Assembly: GCA_040904825.1 (NCBI GenBank)
Contig: JBBDSU010000054.1
Coordinates: forward strand, 1 to 21,566
DNA: 21,566 nt
Source: JBBDSU01 sp040904825
GTDB lineage: Bacteria; Actinomycetota; Nitriliruptoria; Nitriliruptorales; Nitriliruptoraceae
Reading direction: 5' to 3'
Below the pieces are notes generated by a model that saw only the letters and a list, made by a program, of their open reading frames with translations, searched no databases and was not told the origin of the DNA. Positions 7,698-14,651 of this stretch are shown piece by piece. How positions within the stretch are numbered: position 1 is the first letter of the stretch; each line of letters opens with the position of its first letter. Made by a program: the position numbers and the translations under genes.

Positions 7698-7742
7698 GTT
7701 GTGCATGTGGGCGCGATGCGGCTCCATGGTGCCCATGACAAC
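7698..7742 (+). promoter_or_regulatory. Imperfect hairpin enclosing the siroheme gene start codon
   Basis: GTTGT, CAT and GGGC on the 5' side can pair with GCCC, ATG and ACAAC on the 3' side, with 1- and 2-base bulges, around an 18-base loop. The 3' arm contains ATG 7735, the chosen start, which has no visible ribosome site. The fold could limit initiation. It does not match a riboswitch class I recognise. The remaining divergent space (7564-7697) holds a TTGACA-like box at 7683-7688 without a convincing -10. Confidence 0.25.
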
Positions 7743-8508
7743 ACTTATCGCCACCCCAAATGCCGCCTCACACGCCACCTCGCCGACTGCCCCGACGGCC
7801 GTGTCGGCGCCTGTGGCTGCCGATGTCGCCGCGTCGCCACCTCGCTTCGCGTTCCCGGTGACGCTCGATGTTGCTGGGCGCCGTTGCGTCGTCGCAGGGG
7901 GAGGGCCGATGGCGAAGGAGAAAGTGGAGGCGCTGGCAGCCGCAGGCGCCGACGTCGTCGACGTAGCCGCCCGAGAGTTCACTCTCGACCTGCTCGAAGA
8001 CACGTTCCTTTTCATTGCCAGCGGCGAAGATGATCTGGACGTCACCGAAGCGTTTGCTGAGGCCGAACGTCGCGGCATACTCGTCAACTTCCTTGACGAC
8101 ATCCCGCACTGCCATTTCGCGTTTCCTTCCGTGGTCGATCGCGGGCCGCTCAAAGTGGCGATCTCGTCACAGGGCAAGGCGCCGGCGTTATCCCGCCGGG
8201 TCCGCCTTGACCTTGAGGAGTGCTTGCCTGCGGCGCTTGGCGATCTCGTGCTCGCCTATCACCAAGCCCGCGAGGCCGCGCTGCCGCGCCGGGTCGACTT
8301 TGGCACCTGGCAGCGCGCCTGGCGCGAAGCCCTTGAAGATCTCGACGGCCTGCTGGAGTTGTGCGAAGCCGGTGATCGTGACGAGGCTTCCCGCCGGATC
8401 CTGGCAACAGTCCGCCACGGCATCAGTGCTGAGGCGGCCGCCGACGGTGCCGATGCAACAGTCTCCGCAGGCCAGCCCGGTGCAGGCGAGGGCGAGGTGG
8501 CCCGATGA
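7735..8508 (+). CDS. Siroheme synthase N-domain-like precorrin-2 dehydrogenase/ferrochelatase
   Basis: Converts precorrin-2 to sirohydrochlorin with NAD+ and may insert Fe2+ to give siroheme (Met8p/CysG N-terminal type). About 257 residues from ATG 7735, starting with an Ala/Pro-rich stretch of about 35. The NAD-binding segment GRRCVVAGGGPMAKEKVEAL lies at 48-67. The family block NFLDDIPHCHFAFPSVVDRG follows at 118-137, with the Asp pair used in catalysis, then LKVAISSQGKAPALSRRVR at 139-157. A helical dimerisation/C-terminal part and a low-complexity Ala/Gly tail complete it. No methyltransferase domain is fused; that activity is in the next gene, whose ATG overlaps this stop by 4 bases (ATGA). 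The product is the cofactor of the sulfite reductase 1.1 kb downstream. ATG 7699 is an alternative start. Confidence 0.9.
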   Translation: MTTLIATPNAASHATSPTAPTAVSAPVAADVAASPPRFAFPVTLDVAGRRCVVAGGGPMAKEKVEALAAAGADVVDVAAREFTLDLLEDTFLFIASGEDDLDVTEAFAEAERRGILVNFLDDIPHCHFAFPSVVDRGPLKVAISSQGKAPALSRRVRLDLEECLPAALGDLVLAYHQAREAALPRRVDFGTWQRAWREALEDLDGLLELCEAGDRDEASRRILATVRHGISAEAAADGADATVSAGQPGAGEGEVAR

Positions 8509-9413
8509 CCTCAATCAAGAATCAGGCCACCAACGCCGACGTCGTGCGCTTTCCGGACAGCGCCCCGCGCACGGTGCCACCGGCAGTCTTGCCAGCCGTG
8601 TCGCTAGGAGGCGGTGTTCCGTCGCTGGGCGGCAGCGACGCCCGCGCGGGCACAGTCCACCTTGTGGGCGCAGGACCAGGAGATCCGGATCTGCTCACAC
8701 TGCGCGGTGCTCGATTGCTGTCGACGTGCACGTTCGTTGCGGTCGACAGGCTGGTTGCTCCAGAACTGTTGTCGCTGGTGCCGTCGTCAGCGCAGCGTGT
8801 TGACGTCGGCAAGCGGCCAGGTGATAGCCACGATCAAGACGCCATCACCGCCCGTGTCATCAATGCGGCACGCGATGGCCATGCGGTCGTACGCCTCAAG
8901 GGCGGCGACCCGTTCGTCTTCGGACGTGGTGGAGAGGAAGCGGCAGCATGTGTCGCTGCTGGTGTGGACTTCGAAGTCGTGCCAGGCATCACCTCAGCGA
9001 TTGCGGCACCGGCAGCGGCAGGCATCCCTGTCACCCACCGTGGACTGTCGCCGTCCTTCGCCGTTGTCACCGGCCATGAAGACCCAACAAAGCCGGGCAG
9101 GCAGGTTGATTGGCGGGCGCTGGCAAGCTTCCCGGGAACGCTCGTCATCTTGATGGGCGTGGGCTCGCTGGCTTCGTCAGCAGCGCAACTCATCGAACAT
9201 GGACGTGATGCCTCGACGCCGGCGGCCGTCGTCCAATGGGGAACCACAGTGCGTCAGCGTGTGGTCGAAGGCTCGCTCGCGTCAATCGCAGCCGACGCTC
9301 AGCGTGCTGGCGTCGGAGCTCCCGCGACCATTGTGGTGGGAGATGTCGTCGCCATGCGCTCGATCCTGGCTAGCGAACCGCAGCTGGCAACAGCCATCGC
9401 CGGGGCCTGTTGA
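8505..9413 (+). CDS. cobA: Uroporphyrinogen-III C-methyltransferase
   Basis: S-adenosylmethionine-dependent enzyme that methylates uroporphyrinogen III at C2 and C7 to precorrin-2, the first committed step to siroheme and cobalamin. It has 302 residues. A variable, unstructured N-terminal extension of about 48 precedes the catalytic domain. Signatures: VHLVGAGPGDPDLLTLRGA (51-69), the SUMT block VVRLKGGDPFVFGRGGEE (128-145) and VVPGITSAIAAPAAAGIPVTHRG (158-180). The gene overlaps the preceding dehydrogenase-like gene by 4 bases. Together they provide the activities of E. coli CysG as two proteins. Position upstream of sulfite reductase supports a siroheme role rather than B12 synthesis. Confidence 0.95.
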   Translation: MTSIKNQATNADVVRFPDSAPRTVPPAVLPAVSLGGGVPSLGGSDARAGTVHLVGAGPGDPDLLTLRGARLLSTCTFVAVDRLVAPELLSLVPSSAQRVDVGKRPGDSHDQDAITARVINAARDGHAVVRLKGGDPFVFGRGGEEAAACVAAGVDFEVVPGITSAIAAPAAAGIPVTHRGLSPSFAVVTGHEDPTKPGRQVDWRALASFPGTLVILMGVGSLASSAAQLIEHGRDASTPAAVVQWGTTVRQRVVEGSLASIAADAQRAGVGAPATIVVGDVVAMRSILASEPQLATAIAGAC

Positions 9414-9616
9414 CCCTCACCGCGGCGCGCATGACCTGCAGGTGTCTCGCCTCACACGCTCCCTTGAGCCCAGGCGTCTCACACAAGCACCGATTCACCC
9501 GCCGCTGACAGCATGACGCCGACACAAGCCGCCTCACACAGACCGCACGCCGACACCACGCCGAGCACGAGACGCCAACCAACGCCACGCGCACCATCGT
9601 GATCAGGAGACTGCCA
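9414..9616 (+). promoter_or_regulatory. C-rich, T-poor leader upstream of sulfite reductase
   Basis: A 203-base space within an otherwise tightly packed operon. Bases 9481-9600 contain 54 C, 34 A, 25 G and only 7 T, strongly unlike the flanking genes. As RNA this would be C-rich, poor in G and U, and largely unstructured, which resembles a Rho utilisation (rut) site. It also contains two short frames, 9431-9508 and 9513-9602, the second ending 14 bases before the sulfite reductase ATG. Either Rho-dependent attenuation or translation-coupled control in response to sulfur status is possible; neither is shown. Confidence 0.45.
9431..9508 (+). CDS. Possible cysteine-containing leader peptide (25 residues)
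   Basis: A short ATG frame beginning Met-Thr-Cys-Arg-Cys and ending TGA, placed 17 bases after the methyltransferase stop and 108 bases before the sulfite reductase start. Cys codons at the very start, upstream of a cysteine-synthesis gene, recall the cysteine-responsive short upstream frames known in mycobacteria, but those carry runs of Cys codons and this has only two. No ribosome site precedes it. A second frame (9513-9602, no Cys) follows. Both may be chance. Confidence 0.25.
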   Translation: MTCRCLASHAPLSPGVSHKHRFTRR

Positions 9617-11569
9617 ATGTCCTCCGCTACCGCACCACTCAAGCGACGCCGGGTAACCCGGTCGTCCCGTGACAACCCCACGCAAGAGTTCGTGCTCAAG
9701 CGCAACTCAATAGAACGACTGAAGGCGGACAAGTTTCCGCTCGACATCGTCGACGAATTGCCTCAGCTGATCGCCCTTGGCTACGAGGCTGTCCCTGAGG
9801 AAGACATCGTCCGCCTCAACTGGTGGGGCTTGACCCACGACAAGCCGAAGATGGGGACGTTCATGGTCCGCATCAAGGTGCCGGGTGGCCAGGTGACGCC
9901 AGCACAGCTGCGTGGCGTCGGCCGCATCAGCCAACAATGGGGTGAGGACTACGGCGAGCTGACAACGAGGCAGGGGCTGCAGCTCCACCACGTGAGCCTC
10001 GATGAGCTGCCTGACGTGCTCGCGGCGGTCGAAGCCACCGGGTTGACGACCGTCGGCGGCGAAGGTGACACGGTCCGCAACATCACCAGCTGCCCCGTCG
10101 CCGGCTTGCAGCCGGGGGAGGCCTTCGACGTCCGTCCCGTGATCGATGAGGTTGCAGCCTTCTTCTGGGGCAACCGCGAATACTCGAATCTTCCACGCAA
10201 GCACAAGTACACGATCAGCGCATGCCCCGGGCAGTGCAACGCCCCCGAAATCCATGACGTCGCGCTGATCGCGGTCGTCCATGAGGGCCGTGAGGGGTTT
10301 GCCGTCAAGGTCGGCGGCGGCCTGTCCAACATTCCCCGGCTGGCACAGGACATCGGCGTGTTCGTGCCCCGTGAGCAGACCATTGAGGTGTTGCGCGCGA
10401 TCACCGACACCTGGCAGCACGACCTGCGTTACCGGGTCAGCCGTGCCAAGGCTCGCATCAAGTTCATGATGGACGATCACGGCCCCGACGGAGTGCGCAC
10501 CAAGGTTGAGGAGCGCCTGGGTTACGAACTCCAACGATTCGTCGCCCCCGTGCCGACCCACGAGGCAGATCACCTTGGCGTCCAGCCTCAAGCCCAGGAC
10601 GGCTACGTCTTCGCTGGCTTCTCGGTGCCGATGGGCTGGCTGACGGGCAGTCAGATGATCGAGATTGCTGACCTGGCCGACGAGACCGGCACCGACATCC
10701 GTCTGACACGTCAGCAGGACGTCATCATCGGCAACATTCCGGCGCACCGGCTGGCCGAGGTCACCGACAGGATGCGTGACGTCGACCTGTCGATCGGTCG
10801 CAACAAGGTCTACGGCAACTCAATCGCCTGCACATCGCACAAGTTCTGCAACTACTCGGTTGCCGAGACCAAGGGCAAGCTCGAGGAGTTGCTCGAGGAG
10901 TATGACGAGCGCTACGGCAACGCCATCGAAGACCTGAAGATCTTCATGGATGGATGCCCGCATGCGTGCGCCCACCACTGGGTTGGCGACATCGGACTGC
11001 AGGGCACGACGACCACTTTGGAAGGCGGTCAACGTGTCGAGGCGTACGACGTCGCGTTGAGAGGCGGACTCGGACCGGATGCAGCCATCGGCACGCCGTT
11101 GCTGCGACGGATCCCCACCGGCCAGCTCAACGGGGCGCTGGACAACCTCATCGGGACGTGGGTTGCTGAACGTGTCGCGCGCAATGGCGACGGTGCTGCC
11201 TACACCTTCCGACGTTTCCTTGACGAACGTTCCGACGATGATCTGAGGGCGCTAGCACTGGGGGAGGAGGTCGTCGACGACGGTGAGCGTGACTCGCTGC
11301 CGTTCGTGCGGGTTCCTGGAACGCTGCTGCACCTGTCTGAGGGTGCCGACGAAATCCCGGTCGAGGCAGCCACCGTTCGTGAGGCGCTCGCGGTTGTTGG
11401 CCGCCAGTACCCGCAACTGGTCGCCGAGCTGCTGCTGTCACCCGACGAAGTCAACCCTGTCCTGAATCTCTACATCGGCGAAGACGACATCCGGTCGCTC
11501 GGCGGCCTCGACGCGCCGCTTGAAGCGGGCGACGAACTGTTGATCCTTCCCGCACTCGCTGGAGGCTGA
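9617..11569 (+). CDS. sir: Sulfite reductase fused to a C-terminal MoaD/ThiS-like sulfur-carrier domain
   Basis: Siroheme/[4Fe-4S] reductase, most likely ferredoxin-dependent, reducing sulfite to sulfide with six electrons. It has 650 residues. Two nitrite/sulfite reductase half-repeats are visible: the first contains WWGLTHDKPKMGTFMVRIK (69-87) and TTRQGLQLHHV (116-126), the second LTRQQDVIIGNI (363-374). Cluster/siroheme cysteines are C405-x5-C411 (CTSHKFC) and C447-x3-C451 (GCPHAC). After about residue 560 comes an extra domain of about 90 residues: VRVPGTLLHL, ATVREALAVVGRQYP, NLYIGEDDIRSLGGLDAPLEAG and DELLILPALAGG. This is a beta-grasp MoaD/ThiS pattern ending exactly in Gly-Gly. The start is ATG 9617 with AGGAG at 9605-9609. 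Context (siroheme genes upstream, CysH 5 bases downstream) favours sulfite over nitrite. The carrier could take up the sulfide as a thiocarboxylate; that is inference. Confidence 0.93.
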   Translation: MSSATAPLKRRRVTRSSRDNPTQEFVLKRNSIERLKADKFPLDIVDELPQLIALGYEAVPEEDIVRLNWWGLTHDKPKMGTFMVRIKVPGGQVTPAQLRGVGRISQQWGEDYGELTTRQGLQLHHVSLDELPDVLAAVEATGLTTVGGEGDTVRNITSCPVAGLQPGEAFDVRPVIDEVAAFFWGNREYSNLPRKHKYTISACPGQCNAPEIHDVALIAVVHEGREGFAVKVGGGLSNIPRLAQDIGVFVPREQTIEVLRAITDTWQHDLRYRVSRAKARIKFMMDDHGPDGVRTKVEERLGYELQRFVAPVPTHEADHLGVQPQAQDGYVFAGFSVPMGWLTGSQMIEIADLADETGTDIRLTRQQDVIIGNIPAHRLAEVTDRMRDVDLSIGRNKVYGNSIACTSHKFCNYSVAETKGKLEELLEEYDERYGNAIEDLKIFMDGCPHACAHHWVGDIGLQGTTTTLEGGQRVEAYDVALRGGLGPDAAIGTPLLRRIPTGQLNGALDNLIGTWVAERVARNGDGAAYTFRRFLDERSDDDLRALALGEEVVDDGERDSLPFVRVPGTLLHLSEGADEIPVEAATVREALAVVGRQYPQLVAELLLSPDEVNPVLNLYIGEDDIRSLGGLDAPLEAGDELLILPALAGG

Positions 11570-11574
11570 AATCC

Positions 11575-12426
11575 ATGGCATCAATCACCATCGCTGACCG
11601 TGTCATTCTCGACGACCTCGAGATCGGCGCGATCGCCAACGACCTCGATGACCAAGAACCCGAGGACGTCATCGACTGGGCGCTGGAAGCCTTCGGGGAT
11701 CGCGTGGCGATCGTCACGAGCTTTCAGGCGGACGGGCTGGCAATCCTCGAGATGGCCTATGAAGTCAAGCCAGATATCCGTGTCATCACCGTCGACACCG
11801 GTCGGTTGCCTGTCGAAACACTCGACTACATCGACGTGATCAAGCGCCGCTACCCGCACGCTCAGATCGAGGTCGAGGTTCCCGACGAGCGCGAAGTGAC
11901 GGCGATGGTCGACCGGCACGGACTGGACTTGTTTAAAGAGTCGGTGCCGCTGCGGCTGGTCTGCTGCCAGATCCGCAAGGTACGCCCGTTGTTGCGTGCG
12001 CTTGAAGGGCTCGATGGATGGTTCACGGGATTGCGCCGTGACCAGTGGGCTTCACGTGCTGCCATCCGCAAGGTCGAGCTGGACCACGATCACGATGGCA
12101 TCGTCAAGATCAATCCGTTGGCGGACTGGTCGAAGGACGAGGTAGAGGACTATCTGGCCGAGCGTGACGTGCCGTTGCATCCCCTGTACGCACAGGGCTA
12201 TACGAGCCTTGGCTGCGGACCGTGCACGCGACCGATCCAGGCGGGCGAAGACGATCGCGCCGGACGGTGGTGGTGGGAGACCAATGCTCCCAAGGAGTGC
12301 GGCATGCATTGCCCGATTGAGACGGGCGGCTTCGAACACGAGTTCCACGCCATTCTTGGTGATGCCCATGGGGATGCTCACGGTGACGATGCCGACGCCG
12401 ATGACGTACGCAACGGTGGTGCCTGA
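11575..12426 (+). CDS. cysH: Adenylyl-sulfate (APS/PAPS) reductase
   Basis: Thioredoxin- or glutathione-dependent reductase producing sulfite from adenylyl sulfate. It has 283 residues. The PP-loop-like N-terminal segment is RVAIVTSFQADGLAILEM (43-60), followed by ITVDTGRLPVETLDYID (71-87). Cluster cysteines C130-C131 (CCQIRKV) and C214-x2-C217 (CGPC) indicate a [4Fe-4S] enzyme of the APS-using type. The catalytic C242 lies in ECGMH near the C-terminus. After the catalytic motif there is an unusual His/Asp-rich tail (about 263-278, HGDAHGDDADADD). The ribosome site GGAGG (11561-11565) overlaps the Gly-Gly codons that end the sulfite reductase, 5 bases before this ATG. The stop shares one base with the next gene's start. 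Confidence 0.95.
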   Translation: MASITIADRVILDDLEIGAIANDLDDQEPEDVIDWALEAFGDRVAIVTSFQADGLAILEMAYEVKPDIRVITVDTGRLPVETLDYIDVIKRRYPHAQIEVEVPDEREVTAMVDRHGLDLFKESVPLRLVCCQIRKVRPLLRALEGLDGWFTGLRRDQWASRAAIRKVELDHDHDGIVKINPLADWSKDEVEDYLAERDVPLHPLYAQGYTSLGCGPCTRPIQAGEDDRAGRWWWETNAPKECGMHCPIETGGFEHEFHAILGDAHGDAHGDDADADDVRNGGA

Positions 12427-12962
12427 TGAGTTCCTCGCCCAACTCGCACGCTAAAGCGCCTGCGCGCCAAGAGGCGAACGACGTGTCGACCGACCAACCG
12501 GCAGTCGTTCCCATCGAGTTGAACGAAGAAGAGCGGACTTTGATCCTTTCAGACCTCGACGCGCTGCTGCCGACGCTTGATGGCGCTAGAGCCGATCGCT
12601 TCAGGGCGTTGCGTGCATCCGCGGTCGCAGGCACGGTGCCAGCAGATCTGGTCGCGGCGCTCGAATCGGTGCTGGAATTGACACTGCAGACGGGGCGAGC
12701 CCGGACGCGATACCGCGCTGATGGCGAAGGAACCTTGACCGCTGTGTATCGGCGGACAAGTGCTGGCCGCACTTTGTCGAAGCATCTCGGCCAAGTCAAC
12801 GAAGCGTTGAAGACGCTCGCTGGCGATGAAGTGACGTCGATCAGCGTGCGGATGCGGACCGTTGGGCACTTCACGATCGCGATCCAGACTGACAACACGA
12901 CGCTGACGTTGGCCGCACGTCCGGACACGATCAACGTGGAAAGCATTGCTGTGGGTGCATGA
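12426..12962 (+). CDS. Protein of unknown function, last gene of the sulfur operon
   Basis: I do not recognise a named family. It has 178 residues, cytoplasmic by appearance, with no Cys, no transmembrane segment and no signal peptide. The N-terminal 25 residues are polar and low in complexity. Residues about 30-95 look helical (NEEERTLILSDLDALLPTLD, ALESVLELTLQTGRARTRY). Residues about 97-178 look like an alpha/beta fold with alternating strands (TLTAVYRR, SISVRMRTVGHFTIAIQT, TLTLAARPDTINVESI). The start ATG overlaps the CysH stop by one base (TGATG), so translation should be coupled. That, and steady codon use like its neighbours, argues it is real and tied to sulfite/APS reduction, perhaps as an assembly or regulatory partner (inference). 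GTG 12483 is a possible internal start. Confidence 0.75.
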   Translation: MSSSPNSHAKAPARQEANDVSTDQPAVVPIELNEEERTLILSDLDALLPTLDGARADRFRALRASAVAGTVPADLVAALESVLELTLQTGRARTRYRADGEGTLTAVYRRTSAGRTLSKHLGQVNEALKTLAGDEVTSISVRMRTVGHFTIAIQTDNTTLTLAARPDTINVESIAVGA

Positions 12963-12971
12963 CGTCACCGC

Positions 12972-13003
12972 CCGCTGATGCACCGATCCGCTGATGCATC
13001 GAT
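12972..13003. repeat. Two tandem copies of a 16-base unit
   Basis: The unit CCGCTGATGCAYCGAT occurs twice head to tail just after the last sulfur gene, with one C/T difference. It lies in the 116-base convergent space before the patatin gene. No T-tract follows, so it is not an obvious terminator. Confidence 0.6.
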
Positions 13004-13078
13004 CAAGAGGCCGATGGCGCCGGGCGGGTCGGGCAATCGAGATGGAACGGGCCGGTGTGCTGTGTCATTTGTGTTGCA

Positions 13079-14140
13079 TCAGCCACGAGCCTCGTAGTGG
13101 TCGAGCGCTTTGCTGGCGCGTCGCCGCCCCACTGCGATCATTTCGTCTGCTCGATGAAAATCGAACGTTCGACAGGCAGTCCGTGAGATACCGATCAACA
13201 GATCCGGCGGGTGGGCAGCCAGTTGGAAGCGGGTGATCGATCCCTGCAAGGCTTCGAGGGACAACTGCATCACTTCGAGCGTTCGCAGGTCAGAAGGGGC
13301 AGCGCCGACTTCGAATTTTCGAGATGGCTGTCCACCTGTCCCTGTGGGGCTGGCAGGTGTCGCTGGCGAAGATCCGTCACTACCGACGGGTTGATCTTCG
13401 GCCCAACTTTCGAGACTGGCACCGTCGGCGTCGGAGTCCGAGTCCGAGTGGAACCACCCGATGATCGTGCGAGCGAGGTCTGAATCAAGCATGCGTGCGA
13501 AGTCGAGTCCCTTGTCGTGATGGCCGTCTGAGTCGGGCATCACGCTCGTGTCCTGATGATGGGCAGGATGACCAAAAAGGTGCTCCTCTGCCAGGCACAC
13601 AGCGATTGTCAGGTCGGCTTGGACCGCGGTTACGGCCGCGACTGGGACCGGGTTGAGCAAGCCCCCGTCTGCCAAGAGACGGCCGTCGACGACGATTGGT
13701 GTGACCAAGTTCGGCATCGCTATCGACGCGCGTGTCGCAATCGCGATGGGCCCCTGCTGAAACCAGACTTCCCGGCCGGCCAGCAAGTCGGTCGCGACGG
13801 CTGTAAAAGGGATCGGAAGTTCTTCAATCCGGAGCTGCCCGAACAGGTCGCTGACTTTGGCGAAAATCTTCTCGCCGCGGATGCCGCCGGGGCCGCGCAC
13901 GGTGACGTCTAACAGCCGGACTACATCGCGCTGCGTCAGTGAGGTGACCCACTCGGTGTAGTCATCGAGGGTGCCAGCGGCGTGGAGGCCTCCGACGAGG
14001 GCGCCCATCGAGGTTCCGGCCACAGCGACAATCTCATAACCGCGCTGTTGGAGCACCTCGATGACGCCGATGTGCGCGTAGCCTCGTGCGCCGCCGCCAC
14101 CGAGCACGAGCGCGACAGTGCGTGGGCGTGACGTGGTCAT
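13079..14140 (-). CDS. Patatin-like phospholipase, RssA-type
   Basis: Lipid acyl hydrolase with a Ser-Asp dyad; 353 residues. Visible parts: the oxyanion loop LGGGGARGYAHIGVIE (13-28), nucleophile motif GTSMG with Ser44 (42-46), the substrate-region segment TRASIAMPNLVTPIVVDGRLLADGG (136-160) with catalytic Asp158 of DGG, and LLNPVPV after it. Residues about 190-275 form a polar, low-complexity insertion rich in Asp, Ser, His, Gly and Pro, including SDSDSDADG. The C-terminal 75 residues return to a helical fold. No signal peptide; probably cytoplasmic or membrane-associated. A zinc-ribbon gene lies 69 bases upstream on the same strand and may be cotranscribed. Substrate unknown. Confidence 0.92.
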   Translation of the reverse strand: MTTSRPRTVALVLGGGGARGYAHIGVIEVLQQRGYEIVAVAGTSMGALVGGLHAAGTLDDYTEWVTSLTQRDVVRLLDVTVRGPGGIRGEKIFAKVSDLFGQLRIEELPIPFTAVATDLLAGREVWFQQGPIAIATRASIAMPNLVTPIVVDGRLLADGGLLNPVPVAAVTAVQADLTIAVCLAEEHLFGHPAHHQDTSVMPDSDGHHDKGLDFARMLDSDLARTIIGWFHSDSDSDADGASLESWAEDQPVGSDGSSPATPASPTGTGGQPSRKFEVGAAPSDLRTLEVMQLSLEALQGSITRFQLAAHPPDLLIGISRTACRTFDFHRADEMIAVGRRRASKALDHYEARG

Positions 14141-14209
14141 TGAGGTTCCAGTGGTCGCGGACCTGCTCGATCGCAGCCGAGCTCGCGCTGTGATGCGGCG
14201 AGACGCTGC

Positions 14210-14554
14210 CTAGGTGGGGTTGCGGCGCAGTGAACGAAGGTCATGGTGCCCGCCTGGCGGTGGGTGAGGGCCCTGGGAAGGGTTCCCGGAGGTGACATCG
14301 TTCCTTCGGCACGACCAGCAGTAGTACACCAATCGGATCCCCGACGGAGTTCGCACGCCGGCTCTGCCTGCCTCCTCAAGTGTCGAGGTCGGCACTCCCT
14401 GGATGTCCCTGGAGCCACACGCCCCGCATGCCAGCGCCGTATCGCGATCCCACCGCTGTCCACACGCGCCGCACGTCAGCACGATGGAGTCTGCCGTGCG
14501 CGTGCCTGACAAGTCTTCGTCCTCTCCGCAGGTCGGGCAATGGACGAGTGGCAT
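14210..14554 (-). CDS. Small double zinc-ribbon protein of unknown function
   Basis: A 114-residue protein with four CxxC knuckles: C6/C9, C28/C31, C43/C46 and C79/C82. The first two and the last two pairs probably each form one zinc ribbon. The C-terminal 25 residues are polar and rich in Pro, His, Gly and Arg, without visible structure. ATG 14554 is preceded at 5 bases by GGAGAG, part of a perfect 12-bp palindrome CTCTCCGGAGAG (14560-14571) that could also serve in regulation. It lies between the TetR gene (97 bases upstream) and the patatin gene (69 bases downstream), all on the minus strand. Zinc ribbons of this type bind nucleic acid or protein; no function can be assigned. Confidence 0.7.
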   Translation of the reverse strand: MPLVHCPTCGEDEDLSGTRTADSIVLTCGACGQRWDRDTALACGACGSRDIQGVPTSTLEEAGRAGVRTPSGIRLVYYCWSCRRNDVTSGNPSQGPHPPPGGHHDLRSLRRNPT

Positions 14555-14651
14555 TGATGCTCTCCGGAGAGATTGAGGGGCGGGCGGGATTCTCAGTTGC
14601 CTAGTCGTGCCCGCGGCTTACGCGTGTCGCTGAGCCGGTCCGATCTGTGGG

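Noticed and set aside
9707..10747. 346-codon minus-strand frame opposite sulfite reductase
   Set aside because: Antisense to the strongly conserved reductase; composition and lack of motifs mark it as a shadow.
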